Origin: Streptomyces sp. Ag109_O5-1
Lineage (GTDB): Bacteria; Actinomycetota; Actinomycetes; Streptomycetales; Streptomycetaceae
Length of the DNA stretch: 64,000 bases
Assembly (NCBI RefSeq): GCF_003814875.1
Contig: NZ_RKQF01000001.1
Coordinates: forward strand, 2,728,001 to 2,792,000
Direction: 5' to 3'
The notes beneath the pieces are model-generated. The model ran no database searches. It saw only the letters and a list, made by a program, of their open reading frames with translations, and was not told where the DNA came from. Position numbers and translations under genes: made by a program. Within the stretch, counting starts at the first letter, position 1. Each line of letters starts with the position of its first letter. Below, one piece after another: positions 15,954-24,207 of the stretch.

Positions 15954-16270
15954 GGGAGTCTCCCTGTGTGCGCATGCCGAGGCGGTTCTGACCGGGGGGG
16001 CGAAGGGGAGCCGGCCGGAATCAGCGGAGGTCCGAGTGGCTCCGACGCCCGGCAGAATACGGAGGTCCGAGGCCGGCGTCCCCGCTGCGGACGGCGCCGA
16101 CACCTGCACCGCCCGGCAGGCCCACCACGCACATCGCGGTAGGCGCCTCGGCGGTGCCACGGTCTGAGTCCAGGCTAACGACCGGCTGACACGCTGCGCG
16201 ACGCGCCCGGACCCGCTCGCCCGCCGCGCGGCACCCGTCCCGTCGCACGACCAACGGGACGCCGGGCGGG
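15954..16270. other. Non-coding stretch between TetR and the chimera
   Basis: About 317 bases lie between the TetR stop and the start of the malic enzyme chimera, both on the minus strand. It should hold the promoter of the chimera. The short frames in it have no ribosome site and no recognisable motif. An 11-base direct repeat GGAGGTCCGAG occurs near 16023 and 16062; I cannot assign it a role. Confidence 0.4.
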
Positions 16271-16855
16271 TCAGTTCGTCACGATGCCGTGCAGGAGCAG
16301 GTCGATGAGCCTGCCGGCCAGGTCGCGTTGCCCCTCGCTGCCGGCCATGAGGCTGATCCCGCCGAGGGCCATCAGTACGTCCCGGGCATCGACACCCGGT
16401 CGCGCCTCGGACTCGGCCTGTGCGGCGGCTAGCAGGTGGGCGATGGCGTCGGCGAGCAGCGCCCGGGTCTGCAGCCGCTCGCTCTCGTCGGTCAGCACCA
16501 CGGCCAGCGCATCGGCCATGCCCTGCTTGGCGGCCATGAAGTCGATGAAACGCTCCATCCAGGACCGCAGCGCGTCCACCGGTGGCTGCGTGGCAGTGAG
16601 GTGCGGTGCCACCTCGCACAGGCGCTGCACCTCCTGCCGATAGACCGCCTCGATGAGCAGTTCCTTGGACGGGAACCGGCGGTAGAGCGTGCCGACTCCG
16701 ACGCCGGCCACACGGGCGATGTCCTTCACCGAAGCACCGGCCCCCTCACGTGCGAAGGCGGCCGCCGCCACCTCCAGCAGCCGGTCCTCATTGCGCTGCG
16801 CGTCCGCACGCAGCGGCCTGCGCGGCCGCACCGCGTCCCCCTCGTGGCCAGTCAC
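16271..16855 (-). CDS. TetR/AcrR-family transcriptional repressor
   Basis: A 194-residue TetR protein. The DNA-binding helices are ADAQRNEDRLLEVAAAAFAREG and SVKDIARVAGVGVGTLYRRF followed by PSKELLIEAVYRQEV. The C-terminal ligand domain is helical and unassigned. It is divergent from the short-chain dehydrogenase at 17017, and two copies of CGGAACCAGTTCCG lie between them. The usual arrangement would be repression of the dehydrogenase and of itself, released by a small substrate-like ligand. Confidence 0.88.
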   Translation of the reverse strand: MTGHEGDAVRPRRPLRADAQRNEDRLLEVAAAAFAREGAGASVKDIARVAGVGVGTLYRRFPSKELLIEAVYRQEVQRLCEVAPHLTATQPPVDALRSWMERFIDFMAAKQGMADALAVVLTDESERLQTRALLADAIAHLLAAAQAESEARPGVDARDVLMALGGISLMAGSEGQRDLAGRLIDLLLHGIVTN

Positions 16856-16885
16856 TCTCGACTCCCTTCCTGCCGCACTTGCAAC

Positions 16886-16899
16886 CGGAACCAGTTCCG
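16886..16899. promoter_or_regulatory. TetR-type operator, copy 1
   Basis: Palindrome CGGAACCAGTTCCG. It lies inside a possible plus-strand promoter spacer (TTGCAA at 16879-16884, then TAGCCT at 16902-16907, 17 bases apart), so a bound repressor would cover the promoter. The second copy is 33 bases further on. Confidence 0.6.
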
Positions 16900-16917
16900 C
16901 TTAGCCTCGAAGACGAA

Positions 16918-16933
16918 CCGGAACCAGTTCCGG
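16918..16933. promoter_or_regulatory. TetR-type operator, copy 2
   Basis: Palindrome CCGGAACCAGTTCCGG, same core as the first copy. The 33-base spacing is close to three helical turns, so two dimers could sit on the same face of the DNA. Confidence 0.6.
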
Positions 16934-17016
16934 ATATGAGCGTACGACGGCCCGTGCCCCTATGCCACCGGCCGTCCACTCAGACGCGCCATTCCCCCCT
17001 CTTGCTGGAGATTCCC

Positions 17017-17976
17017 ATGACCGACAACCTCGTCACGACCCCGTTCGGCGCGCAGACGACCGCCGCGGAGACACTGGCCGGCATCGACCTGAGCGGCCGG
17101 CGCGCCGTCGTCACCGGAGGCGCCTCCGGCATCGGACGGGAGACCGCGCGGGTCCTCTCCGCCGCCGGCGCCGAGGTGGTCGTCGGGGTACGCAACCTGG
17201 CCGCAGGAGTGCAGGTCGCCGAGGAGATCACCCCGTCGGGCGGCCCCGGAACGGTGCGCGCCGCGAGGCTCGACCTCGCCGACCAGACCTCCGTACGCGC
17301 CTTCCTGGAAGCATGGCAGGGACCGCTGCACATCCTGGTCCTCAACGCCGGCGTGATGGCTTCGCCGCTGGAGCGGACGAAGGAGGGCTGGGAGATGCAG
17401 TTCGCCACCAACCACCTCGGTCACTTCGCCCTGGCCGCCGGTCTGCACAGCGCCCTGGCGGCCGCCCACGGCGCACGCGTGGTCACCGTCAGCTCGGTCG
17501 GCCACGTCAACGGCGACGTGTTCTTCGACGACATCAACTTCGAGCAGCGCCCCTACGACCCCTGGGCGGCCTACAGCCAGTCCAAGACCGCCAATGTCCT
17601 GTTCGCGGTCGAGGCGGGCCGCCGCTGGGCTCCCGACTCGATCGCCGTCAACGCCCTGAACCCTGGCCGCATCACCAGCACCCGGCTCGGCCGCCACATC
17701 GGGGACATCTCCAACAGCCCGTCCTCGTTCGACGCCACCAGCACCGATGTGTCCTGGAAGAACATCGAGCAGGGTGCGGCAACCTCGGTACTGCTCGCCG
17801 CCTCCCCGCTGGTCGAAGGTGTGACCGGCCGCTACTTCGAGGACTGCAACGAGGCCGGCCCGCACCGGCCCGGTGTGCGCCGGGGAGTGGCCGCCCACGC
17901 CGTGGACCCGAGGAACGCGGCCCGCCTGTGGCAGATCTCCCTCGACATGGTCGCAACCGCCGCCACGACGGTCTGA
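17017..17976 (+). CDS. Short-chain dehydrogenase/reductase (retinol dehydrogenase-like)
   Basis: A 319-residue SDR enzyme, an NAD(P)H-dependent carbonyl or alcohol oxidoreductase. It shows the cofactor motif RRAVVTGGASGIGRETARVL near residue 30, the structural NAGVM, the catalytic Ser in VVTVSSVGHVNG and the YSQSKTANVLFAVE motif with catalytic Tyr and Lys. The length and the N-HLG segment NHLGHFALAAGL suit the WW-oxidoreductase/RDH-like group. The ATG at 17017 has GGAG six bases upstream; an upstream extension has no support. It is divergent from a TetR gene with double operators, so it is probably induced by its substrate or a related toxic compound. The substrate is unknown. Confidence 0.88.
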   Translation: MTDNLVTTPFGAQTTAAETLAGIDLSGRRAVVTGGASGIGRETARVLSAAGAEVVVGVRNLAAGVQVAEEITPSGGPGTVRAARLDLADQTSVRAFLEAWQGPLHILVLNAGVMASPLERTKEGWEMQFATNHLGHFALAAGLHSALAAAHGARVVTVSSVGHVNGDVFFDDINFEQRPYDPWAAYSQSKTANVLFAVEAGRRWAPDSIAVNALNPGRITSTRLGRHIGDISNSPSSFDATSTDVSWKNIEQGAATSVLLAASPLVEGVTGRYFEDCNEAGPHRPGVRRGVAAHAVDPRNAARLWQISLDMVATAATTV

Positions 17977-18044
17977 CGACCACGTCATCGGCCATCTCCG
18001 CGATACCGCCGCGTGACCGTTCGCGCCCGGAGCGACCGTTTGCC

Positions 18045-18187
18045 GCGCGGCGCCAGCAGCGGCATCGGCGCGGCCCGCCCTGAGCCTGGCCGCGGAGGGT
18101 GCCGTCGTCTCGCTCGTTGCCCGACGCCGAGACCGGCTCGAAGGGCCGGCCGAGAAGATCCACGCAGAGGGCGGGAAGGCGCGCCAC
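18045..18187 (+). pseudogene. Fragment of a second short-chain dehydrogenase
   Basis: The plus strand encodes ASSGIGAA, a glycine-rich SDR motif, and after one frameshift LSLAAEGAVVSLVARRRDRLE and AEKIHAEGGKA, the next part of a typical SDR. No start, catalytic Tyr-Lys motif or C-terminus follows, and the fragment ends where the lacI-type gene's 3' end begins. It is the remnant of a separate SDR gene, not a repeat of the preceding one, since its sequence differs. Confidence 0.6.
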
Positions 18188-18202
18188 CCGTCGGCCCGCT
18201 CG

Positions 18203-19213
18203 CTACGCGGCGAACGGCCCGGGTATCTCCCCCGACCCCCGCTGGATCAGCCGGGTCGGCATGACCACCGTGCGCGGTGGTGAGACGTCGCCGTGGATCC
18301 GGGCGAAGAGGAGGTGGGCCGCGCTGGTCGCGAGGGCCACCGGGTCCTGGGCGATCACCGTGACCGGCGGAGTCAGCCGGGCGGCGAGCGCGAAGTCGTC
18401 GAAGGCGATGAACGCCAGGTCGGCGGGGAGGACGGTGAGGGCGCCGAAGGCGAGGAGTTCGTTGCCGGCCAGGAGGGCCGTCGGCGGGTCGGGAAGGGCC
18501 AGGAGGGCGGTGACGGCCGTGGCCGCCTCCGCGCCCGACCGTATGCCGTCCCTGACCAATGCCGGGTCGGGCGCGATCCCCGCCGACTCCAGCGCTGCCA
18601 GATAGCCGCGCCGGCGTTCGCCGAACGTCCAGATCTCCGGCGTGTCGCCGATGTACCCGATGCGGCGGTGACCGTGCGCCACCAGGCGGCCGACGGCCTC
18701 CCGCACCGCGCCGAAGTTGTCGACCACCACGGCGTCCACGTCCAGGCCGGGTGCCGCCCGGTCCACGCAGACGATCTTCGTGCCCTGTGCCTGGGCGGGG
18801 CGCAGGAAGCGGTGGCTGCCCGCGGCCGGGGTGAGGATCAGACCGTCGACCCGGCGGGCGGTGAACGCGGCGATCACCTCGCGCGCCCGGCGCGGGTCGG
18901 CCCGGCTGGAGCCGATGAGCATGACGCTGCCGCGCTGCCGGGCGACGTCCTCGGCGGCGGAGGCCACGGCCGCCATGAAGGGGTCGGCGACGTCGTCGAC
19001 CAACAGCCCTATGGTCTGGCTGAGTTGGTCCGTACGGCGCAACTGGCGTGCCACATCGTCGCGTTGGTAGCCGAGTTTGCGGACCGCGGCCTCCACGCGT
19101 GCGGCGGTCCTCGGGGCGACGGCCGAATCGCCGTTGACAACCCGGGACACCGTCATCGCGCTGACGCCCGCTTCCGCGGCAACGTCCTTCATGGTCGGCC
19201 GGGTCGCTGTCAC
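18203..19213 (-). CDS. LacI-family repressor of the adjacent sugar importer
   Basis: A 336-residue LacI/GalR regulator. The helix-turn-helix is MKDVAAEAGVSAMTVSRVVNG with hinge ARVEAAVRKLGYQRDDVARQL, followed by a periplasmic-binding-like sugar domain (IGLLVDDVADPFMAAVASA, and VDGLILTPA). The GTG at 19211-19213 has GGAGG seven bases upstream; a longer frame to 19372 lacks this. It is divergent from a CUT2 importer operon, and matching GTTAACG-TACCAAC sites lie before both. It should repress the importer until the transported sugar binds. Confidence 0.9.
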   Translation of the reverse strand: MTATRPTMKDVAAEAGVSAMTVSRVVNGDSAVAPRTAARVEAAVRKLGYQRDDVARQLRRTDQLSQTIGLLVDDVADPFMAAVASAAEDVARQRGSVMLIGSSRADPRRAREVIAAFTARRVDGLILTPAAGSHRFLRPAQAQGTKIVCVDRAAPGLDVDAVVVDNFGAVREAVGRLVAHGHRRIGYIGDTPEIWTFGERRRGYLAALESAGIAPDPALVRDGIRSGAEAATAVTALLALPDPPTALLAGNELLAFGALTVLPADLAFIAFDDFALAARLTPPVTVIAQDPVALATSAAHLLFARIHGDVSPPRTVVMPTRLIQRGSGEIPGPFAA

Positions 19214-19252
19214 GCCACGTCCTCCACCTGCGTCACGTTTGAGCGTCGACTC

Positions 19253-19267
19253 GTTAACGTTACCAAC
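19253..19267. promoter_or_regulatory. LacI-type operator, copy 1
   Basis: GTTAACGTTACCAAC, 40 bases before the LacI start, containing the partly symmetric GTTAACGTTACC typical for this family. It matches the site at 19387-19401 at 14 of 15 positions. Confidence 0.55.
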
Positions 19268-19386
19268 TCGGCGGCATATCAACGCCCGTGCAAACAACGG
19301 GAGATGGGGACGGATCCGGGAGTGCCGACCGCCGTCTGCAGCACCCTTGACACCCCGCTGTGAGCGCCCCAAGAATCAGCCAAGCT

Positions 19387-19401
19387 GTTAACGATACCAA
19401 C
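19387..19401. promoter_or_regulatory. LacI-type operator, copy 2
   Basis: GTTAACGATACCAAC, 14 bases before the ATPase ATG of the importer operon. One base differs from the copy in front of the repressor gene. The position is suited to blocking transcription or its start. Confidence 0.55.
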
Positions 19402-19414
19402 CAGAAGGCACAAC

Positions 19415-20209
19415 ATGGCCTCTGCAAGGGAACCACTGCTCACGGCACATGGAGTGGTCAAACGTTTCGGCCACGTCCAGGCGCTCTCGGGCGCCGATTT
19501 CACGGCATACCCCGGCGAGGTCGTCGCCCTCATCGGCGACAACGGCGCCGGCAAGTCCACTCTGGTGAACGTCCTGTCGGGCGTGCTCTCCCCCGACGCC
19601 GGTGAAGTCCGCCTGGACGGCGAGCCGGTGCGGTTCTCCGGGCCGATGGACGCACAACGGCACGGCGTGGAGACCGTGTACCAGGATCTGTCGCTCGCAC
19701 CCGATCTCGACGCGGCGGCCAATCTCTATCTCGGCCGGGAGATCCTGCGCGGCGGGCTGCTCGGGCGCATCGGCGTCCTGGACCGGCCCGCGATGCGCCG
19801 GGAGGCGGTCAGGGCCTTCGCTGAACTCGGCGTGGAGCTCAAGGATGTGACGGCCGCTGTGACAACGTTGTCGGGTGGGCAGCGGCAGTCCGTCGCGGTG
19901 GCGCGTGCGGTCGCCTTCGCCCACAAGGTCATCTTCATGGACGAGCCGACCGCCGCCCTGGGGGTCGTCCAGCGCGCCCGCGTGCTGGAGACCGTCCGCA
20001 GGGTCGCCGACCGGGGCATCTGTGTCGTGCTGATCAGTCACAACATGCCCGAGGTGCTGTCGGTCGCGGACCGGGTGGAGGTGCTGCGGCTGGGCCGGCG
20101 GGTCGCGTCGTACACCGCCGCGGACACCACGATCGAGGAACTCGTCGGGGCGATGACCGGCTCGCTGGACGGGCCGAACGGGGGCAAGGAAGCGGAGGAC
20201 GGACGATGA
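19415..20209 (+). CDS. CUT2-type sugar ABC transporter ATPase, single-domain
   Basis: This 264-residue ATPase powers uptake of a monosaccharide. It has Walker A GDNGAGKST near residue 43, a Q-loop YQDLSLAPDLDAAANLYLGRE, signature LSGGQRQSVAVARAVA and Walker B VIFMDEPTAALG. It has only one nucleotide-binding domain, as in FrcA, instead of the fused pair of RbsA. No clear ribosome site precedes the ATG. Its last four bases overlap the permease start (ATGA), so the two are translated together. The fructose/ribose class is inferred from family; the actual sugar is not determined. Confidence 0.9.
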   Translation: MASAREPLLTAHGVVKRFGHVQALSGADFTAYPGEVVALIGDNGAGKSTLVNVLSGVLSPDAGEVRLDGEPVRFSGPMDAQRHGVETVYQDLSLAPDLDAAANLYLGREILRGGLLGRIGVLDRPAMRREAVRAFAELGVELKDVTAAVTTLSGGQRQSVAVARAVAFAHKVIFMDEPTAALGVVQRARVLETVRRVADRGICVVLISHNMPEVLSVADRVEVLRLGRRVASYTAADTTIEELVGAMTGSLDGPNGGKEAEDGR

Positions 20210-21240
20210 CGGCCGAGAGCGAGAAGGCCCCCGCGGCCGTCGACAGCCGTGCCGGCGTGCCGGACTGGCTCCGGCGTGCGGCAACCCTCAACGAACTGTG
20301 GACCTTTGTGATCCTCCTGGCGCTGGTGGTGTTCTTCACCATCGCCGCGCCGGGCAAGTTCTTCACCACCTACGACATCACCCAGATCGCCGTGAACGCG
20401 GCCATCTACCTGGTCCTCGGCGTCGGCATGACGTTCGTGATCATCACGGCGGGCATCGATCTGTCGATCGGGTCGGTGCTGGTGCTGGCCGCGGTGGCGG
20501 CGGGTGAGTACAACATCCATCACGGCGGGCCGGCTTCGGGCTGGGGCACGGTCGCGTTCTCGGCCGTCATCGCGCTGGCCGTGGGCACGGCGTGGGGCGC
20601 GTTGCAGGGCGTGGTGGTGGCGACCGGCAAGGTGCCGCCGCTGATCGTGACGCTGGGCGGGCTCGGCGCGGCGCTGGGGATCGCCGAACTCGCCACCGGC
20701 GGCCAGGACCCGGCCGGTGCGGCCTCCACCCATCTGCAGAACAGCCTGGGCTTCGGCAAGGTGCTCGGCATTCCCTGGATGGTGATCCTGGCGGCCGTGG
20801 TCACGGCGATCTTCGGCGCGGTGCTGGGCAGTACCCGGTTCGGCGAGCACACTCTCGCCATCGGGTCGAACCCGACTGCCGTACGGCGGGCGGGTATTCC
20901 GGTGGGCCGCCAGCTGGTGAAGGTGTACGGCCTGATGGGGCTGCTGGCCGGGCTGGGCGCGGTGATGTGGCTGGCGTCCTACGGCACCACGTCGATCGCC
21001 GGGCACTCCACCGACAACCTCAAGGTGATCACCGCGGTGGTCCTGGGCGGGACCAGCCTGTTCGGCGGGCGGGGTTCGGTGCTGGGCACGGTGATCGGCG
21101 TGTTCATCCCGGCGGTGCTGACCACCGGGCTGATCGTGATCGGCGTCCAGCAGTACTGGCAGGACGTGGCGGTGGGCGTGGTGCTCGTCGTGGCCGTCTA
21201 CATCGACCAGATGCGCAGGAAGACCCGGGAACGCGCATGA
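20206..21240 (+). CDS. CUT2-type sugar ABC transporter permease
   Basis: A 344-residue RbsC/FrcC-type permease with about nine hydrophobic helices. The segment LGVGMTFVIITAGIDLSIGSV is the family's conserved signature, and NPTAVRRAGIPVGR is the cytoplasmic coupling loop. It forms the channel for the sugar delivered by the lipoprotein encoded next. The ATG overlaps the ATPase stop by four bases. Confidence 0.9.
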   Translation: MTAESEKAPAAVDSRAGVPDWLRRAATLNELWTFVILLALVVFFTIAAPGKFFTTYDITQIAVNAAIYLVLGVGMTFVIITAGIDLSIGSVLVLAAVAAGEYNIHHGGPASGWGTVAFSAVIALAVGTAWGALQGVVVATGKVPPLIVTLGGLGAALGIAELATGGQDPAGAASTHLQNSLGFGKVLGIPWMVILAAVVTAIFGAVLGSTRFGEHTLAIGSNPTAVRRAGIPVGRQLVKVYGLMGLLAGLGAVMWLASYGTTSIAGHSTDNLKVITAVVLGGTSLFGGRGSVLGTVIGVFIPAVLTTGLIVIGVQQYWQDVAVGVVLVVAVYIDQMRRKTRERA

Positions 21241-21311
21241 CGGGCCCGCGGACGACGGATTCGTGCATGACTACTCGATCGCGCAGGACGCAGGACAAGG
21301 AGAACTCTGTG

Positions 21312-22313
21312 ATGGGGAGCATTCGCAGCAGGCGCGGGTTGCTGGTCGCGGTGGGCACCATTCTGGCCCTGGGCGCGGCCTCGGCATGCAGCTCGTCCAA
21401 CGACAGTGGCAGTTCGGGGAGTTCGGGCGGTGCCAAGGGCAAGAAGGTTCGGCTGATCACGGGTGTGAAGAGCGACCCGTTCTACATCACCATGACCTGT
21501 GCCGCCCAGCAGGAGGCCAAGGCCAAGGGCATGGACTTCACGGCGGACGGTTCCGCGCAGTGGGACGTGTCGGTGCAGCGCCCGCTGCTCGACTCGGTGG
21601 CGGCGGCCCGCCCGGACGGGCTGCTGATCTCGCCGGTCGACACCAGCGCGCTGACGCCGTCGCTCAAGCAGATCCAGTCGTCGGGCACCAAAGTGGCGCT
21701 GGTGGACACCACGGTGACCGACACGTCGATCGGCATCACCCGGATCTCGTCGGACAACGAGAAGGGCGGCCGGGTCGCCGCCGACGCGCTGGCCAAGCTG
21801 ATGAACGAGAAGGGCTCGGTCATCGTCATCAGCGTCAAGCCCGGCGTGTCGACGACCGACGCGCGGATCAAGGGCTTCACGGAGGAGATGGGCAAGTACC
21901 CGGACATCAAGGTGCTGCCGACGCTCTACGACAACGACCTGCCGGCCACCGCCGCCTCCCAGATCCAGTCGACGCTCGCCGCCCACCCGGACCTGGGAGG
22001 GGTGTTCGCGGGCAACACCAACACCGGTACGGGTATCGCCACCGGGCTGAAGCAGGCAGGCAAGCAGGGTGCGGTGAAGGTGGCCGCGTTCGACGCCGAG
22101 CCCGACGAGGTCGCCGCGCTGAAGGCGAACACCCTCCAGGTGCTGGTCGCCCAGGACCCGGCGGCGATCGGCCGGCAGGCGGTGGACCAGCTCGCGAACG
22201 CCTTCGAGGGCAAGTCGGTCGGCAAGAGCATCGGCACCGACATGGTGGCGATCACGAAGGACAACATGGGCGACCCGTCGGTCAGCAAGTACTTCTACAA
22301 GTCGCAGTGCTGA
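21312..22313 (+). CDS. CUT2-type sugar-binding lipoprotein
   Basis: A 333-residue periplasmic-binding-protein-like lipoprotein that catches the sugar outside the cell. The signal peptide ends in a lipobox LGAASAC with Cys26 as lipid anchor, followed by a Ser/Gly linker. The body begins KVRLITGVKSDPFYITMTCAAQ and contains DGLLISPVDT and FAGNTNTGTGIATGL, typical of the RbsB/FrcB group. AAGGAG lies before both a GTG (21309) and this ATG, which are adjacent codons; either could be the start. It completes the importer operon, which ends at a hairpin at 22343. Confidence 0.88.
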   Translation: MGSIRSRRGLLVAVGTILALGAASACSSSNDSGSSGSSGGAKGKKVRLITGVKSDPFYITMTCAAQQEAKAKGMDFTADGSAQWDVSVQRPLLDSVAAARPDGLLISPVDTSALTPSLKQIQSSGTKVALVDTTVTDTSIGITRISSDNEKGGRVAADALAKLMNEKGSVIVISVKPGVSTTDARIKGFTEEMGKYPDIKVLPTLYDNDLPATAASQIQSTLAAHPDLGGVFAGNTNTGTGIATGLKQAGKQGAVKVAAFDAEPDEVAALKANTLQVLVAQDPAAIGRQAVDQLANAFEGKSVGKSIGTDMVAITKDNMGDPSVSKYFYKSQC

Positions 22314-22342
22314 CGCTCCGACCCAGCTGACGGGCAGTCAAC

Positions 22343-22377
22343 GGCCGGGTGGACCCGCCTCTTGGGTCCCCCCGGCC
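22343..22377. terminator. Strong hairpin between convergent genes
   Basis: A 14-base stem with one mismatch: GGCCGGGTGGACCC pairs with GGGTCCCCCCGGCC across a seven-base loop. It lies between the importer operon and the convergent CBM2 fusion gene, and can stop transcription from both sides. Confidence 0.7.
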
Positions 22378-22395
22378 GCCGGTCGTGCGGGCGGC

Positions 22396-23901
22396 TCAGC
22401 TCAGCGAGCAGGAGTCGCCGTTCAGCGTGAAGCCGTACGGCGAGGAGTTGCTGCCGCTCCAGGTGCCGAGGAACCCGAAGGACAGCGTGCCGTTCGCGGC
22501 GACCGACTGGTTGTAGGAGGCGGCGTCCGCGGTGACCTGGGCGCCGTTCTGGCTGACGCTGGCGTCCCACATCTGGGTGACCTTCTGGCCGTCCCGGAAG
22601 GACCACTGGACCCGCCAGCCGGCCAGCGCCCGGGGGGTGGTGACGGTGACGGTCGCCTGGAAGCCGTCCTTCCACTGGTTGACCAGGTCGTAGGAGACCT
22701 TGCAGGTGGCCGCCGCGCTCGGGCTCGGGCTCGGGTCGGCGGAGTTGCCGGTCTTGTGGCTGGTGCTCGCCGTCGGCGTGGAGGTGCCCTGGGGCTCCGG
22801 GTCGGGGTTGTTGTCGCCCGGCTTGCCCGCGCTCGCCGAGGTGGACGGGGCGGCGGAGGCCGTGTGGGCGGTGGGGGTCGGATCGGCGGACGGGATGGCG
22901 GCGGTGGGGTCGGCGACCGGCTGACGGTCGTCGTGGGAGGCGGCGGCCGTGTCGTCGCCGGAGCCACCGCCCATCGGCATCATCGACACGCCGAGCGCCA
23001 CCAGGGAGATCAGCACCGCCGCGCCGAGCAGGCCGTGCCGCAGCACCTTGCTCCGGCCGCTGCCCTCCTTGGGGTCGCCGCCGTCGCTGTCGGCGACGCC
23101 CGGCCGGGCCCCGAGCCGGACCTCGGCCGCGCGGCGGCGGCGCTCCAGGTAGGCGAGGCCGCCCCAGCCGATGACCCCGCCGGCGAGCGCCGCGGGCAGT
23201 CCGCCGCCGTGCAGCCGCAGACAGGCGGCGGCCTCGGCGCACTGCACACAGGTGGCAAGGTGCCGGGAGAGGTCGTCGGGCGTGTCGGCGGCCGAGGACC
23301 GGGTGACCGCGTCGAGGAGCCGGGCGTAGCTGCGGCACTCGGCGTCCATCGGCGTGTCGAGGTGGGCGCGGTGGCAGCGGTCCCGGAAGAGCGCGCGCAC
23401 CTGTTCCAGCTCCTGGGCGGCGACGACCGGGTCGAGGCCGAGCCGGCGCGCCACGGAGGACAGGGGCAGCGCCTCCACCTCGGCCAGCCACAGCAGTTCG
23501 GCGTCCGCCTCCTGCATGTCCCGCAGGCCGCGCAGCGCGACGGGCCGCTGCAACGGCAGCCCCGTATAACGCGTGGCCTTCTCGGAGTTGAGCCACAGCC
23601 GGAGGTCCGGGTCGAGTTTGTGCCCGAGTCCCGAGGTCTCCCAGCCGGCGGCCGTGTTGCGGACCGCGGTGAGCAGCAGCGGGATCATCGGCAGCCGGGC
23701 GGCGCGCCGTCCGGTGCCGCGCCCGGGAGTGAAGTCCGTGTCGCGGGCCTCGCGCATACCCAGCGCGAAAGCATCGGTGGCCAGTTGATTGGCCGTCAGA
23801 GAGCCGGACGTGCACAGGTCGGCGTAGGAGAGCACCGCGTCCCAGCATTCGGAGAACAGCGCTGCCTCGGCGGCGTCCTGAGGGGTCGGCAGGTCGGTCA
23901 T
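22396..23901 (-). CDS. Membrane protein joining sigma-like, zinc anti-sigma-like and CBM2 domains
   Basis: A 501-residue protein of unusual architecture. Residues 140-195 (ELLWLAEVEALPLSSVARRL, then AAQELEQVRALFRDRC) resemble sigma-70 region 4. A zinc anti-sigma motif HLATCVQC (H-x3-C-x2-C) lies near residue 213. A hydrophobic segment GLLGAAVLISLVALGV at about 285-305 is the likely membrane anchor; a weaker Gly/Ala-rich segment lies near 235. A long Pro/Thr/Ser linker leads to a C-terminal family 2 cellulose-binding module (about 400-501, with CKVSYDLVNQWKDGFQATV and GFLGTWSGSN). AGGAG before the ATG at 23899-23901 favours that start, though the spacing is short; a TTG at 23928 is possible. 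It could sense or hold onto cellulose and signal inward; function is inferred from architecture. Confidence 0.8.
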   Translation of the reverse strand: MTDLPTPQDAAEAALFSECWDAVLSYADLCTSGSLTANQLATDAFALGMREARDTDFTPGRGTGRRAARLPMIPLLLTAVRNTAAGWETSGLGHKLDPDLRLWLNSEKATRYTGLPLQRPVALRGLRDMQEADAELLWLAEVEALPLSSVARRLGLDPVVAAQELEQVRALFRDRCHRAHLDTPMDAECRSYARLLDAVTRSSAADTPDDLSRHLATCVQCAEAAACLRLHGGGLPAALAGGVIGWGGLAYLERRRRAAEVRLGARPGVADSDGGDPKEGSGRSKVLRHGLLGAAVLISLVALGVSMMPMGGGSGDDTAAASHDDRQPVADPTAAIPSADPTPTAHTASAAPSTSASAGKPGDNNPDPEPQGTSTPTASTSHKTGNSADPSPSPSAAATCKVSYDLVNQWKDGFQATVTVTTPRALAGWRVQWSFRDGQKVTQMWDASVSQNGAQVTADAASYNQSVAANGTLSFGFLGTWSGSNSSPYGFTLNGDSCSLS

Positions 23902-24207
23902 GGTCTCCTGCATCCAAAGCGAGGTCAACTCACCATATTGGCCATGGAGTTGGGGGGAACCTCGCGGCAGGACCGCAGCTTTTCACGTCTCCTGCACAAC
24001 TGACAAGCGGCATATTCAAAACCGGATACCGGTGGTCGTGCCACGGGTTCGCCCCGTCACCTTTACCACCGGTCCCCGGTGTCACGTCAACCACTGTGCT
24101 CAGCACCGTGCCCGGTGCCGCGACCCACAACTCCGGCCTCTTGTACGGACCGCGACCACCATTCGACTCACCGTTCCCGTGAGTCTCCTCCACCTCTCCG
24201 GTTCGGA
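23902..24207. other. Upstream region of the CBM2 fusion gene
   Basis: About 306 bases between two minus-strand genes. Base composition is lower in GC around 23925-24025 (for example CACCATATTGGCC and GGCATATTCAAAACC), consistent with a promoter of the CBM2 fusion gene. A small ACCGG/CCGGT hairpin lies at 24068-24080. I found no gene. Confidence 0.4.

Noticed and set aside
16021..16254. 77-codon minus-strand frame upstream of the chimera
   Set aside because: No ribosome site and no motif; lies in the intergenic region and overlaps no conserved pattern.
24026..24081. ACCGGATACCGGT and ACCGGTCCCCGGT as extra LacI operators
   Set aside because: They lack the AACCGGTT core and flanking bases of the other sites; probably chance in GC-rich DNA.
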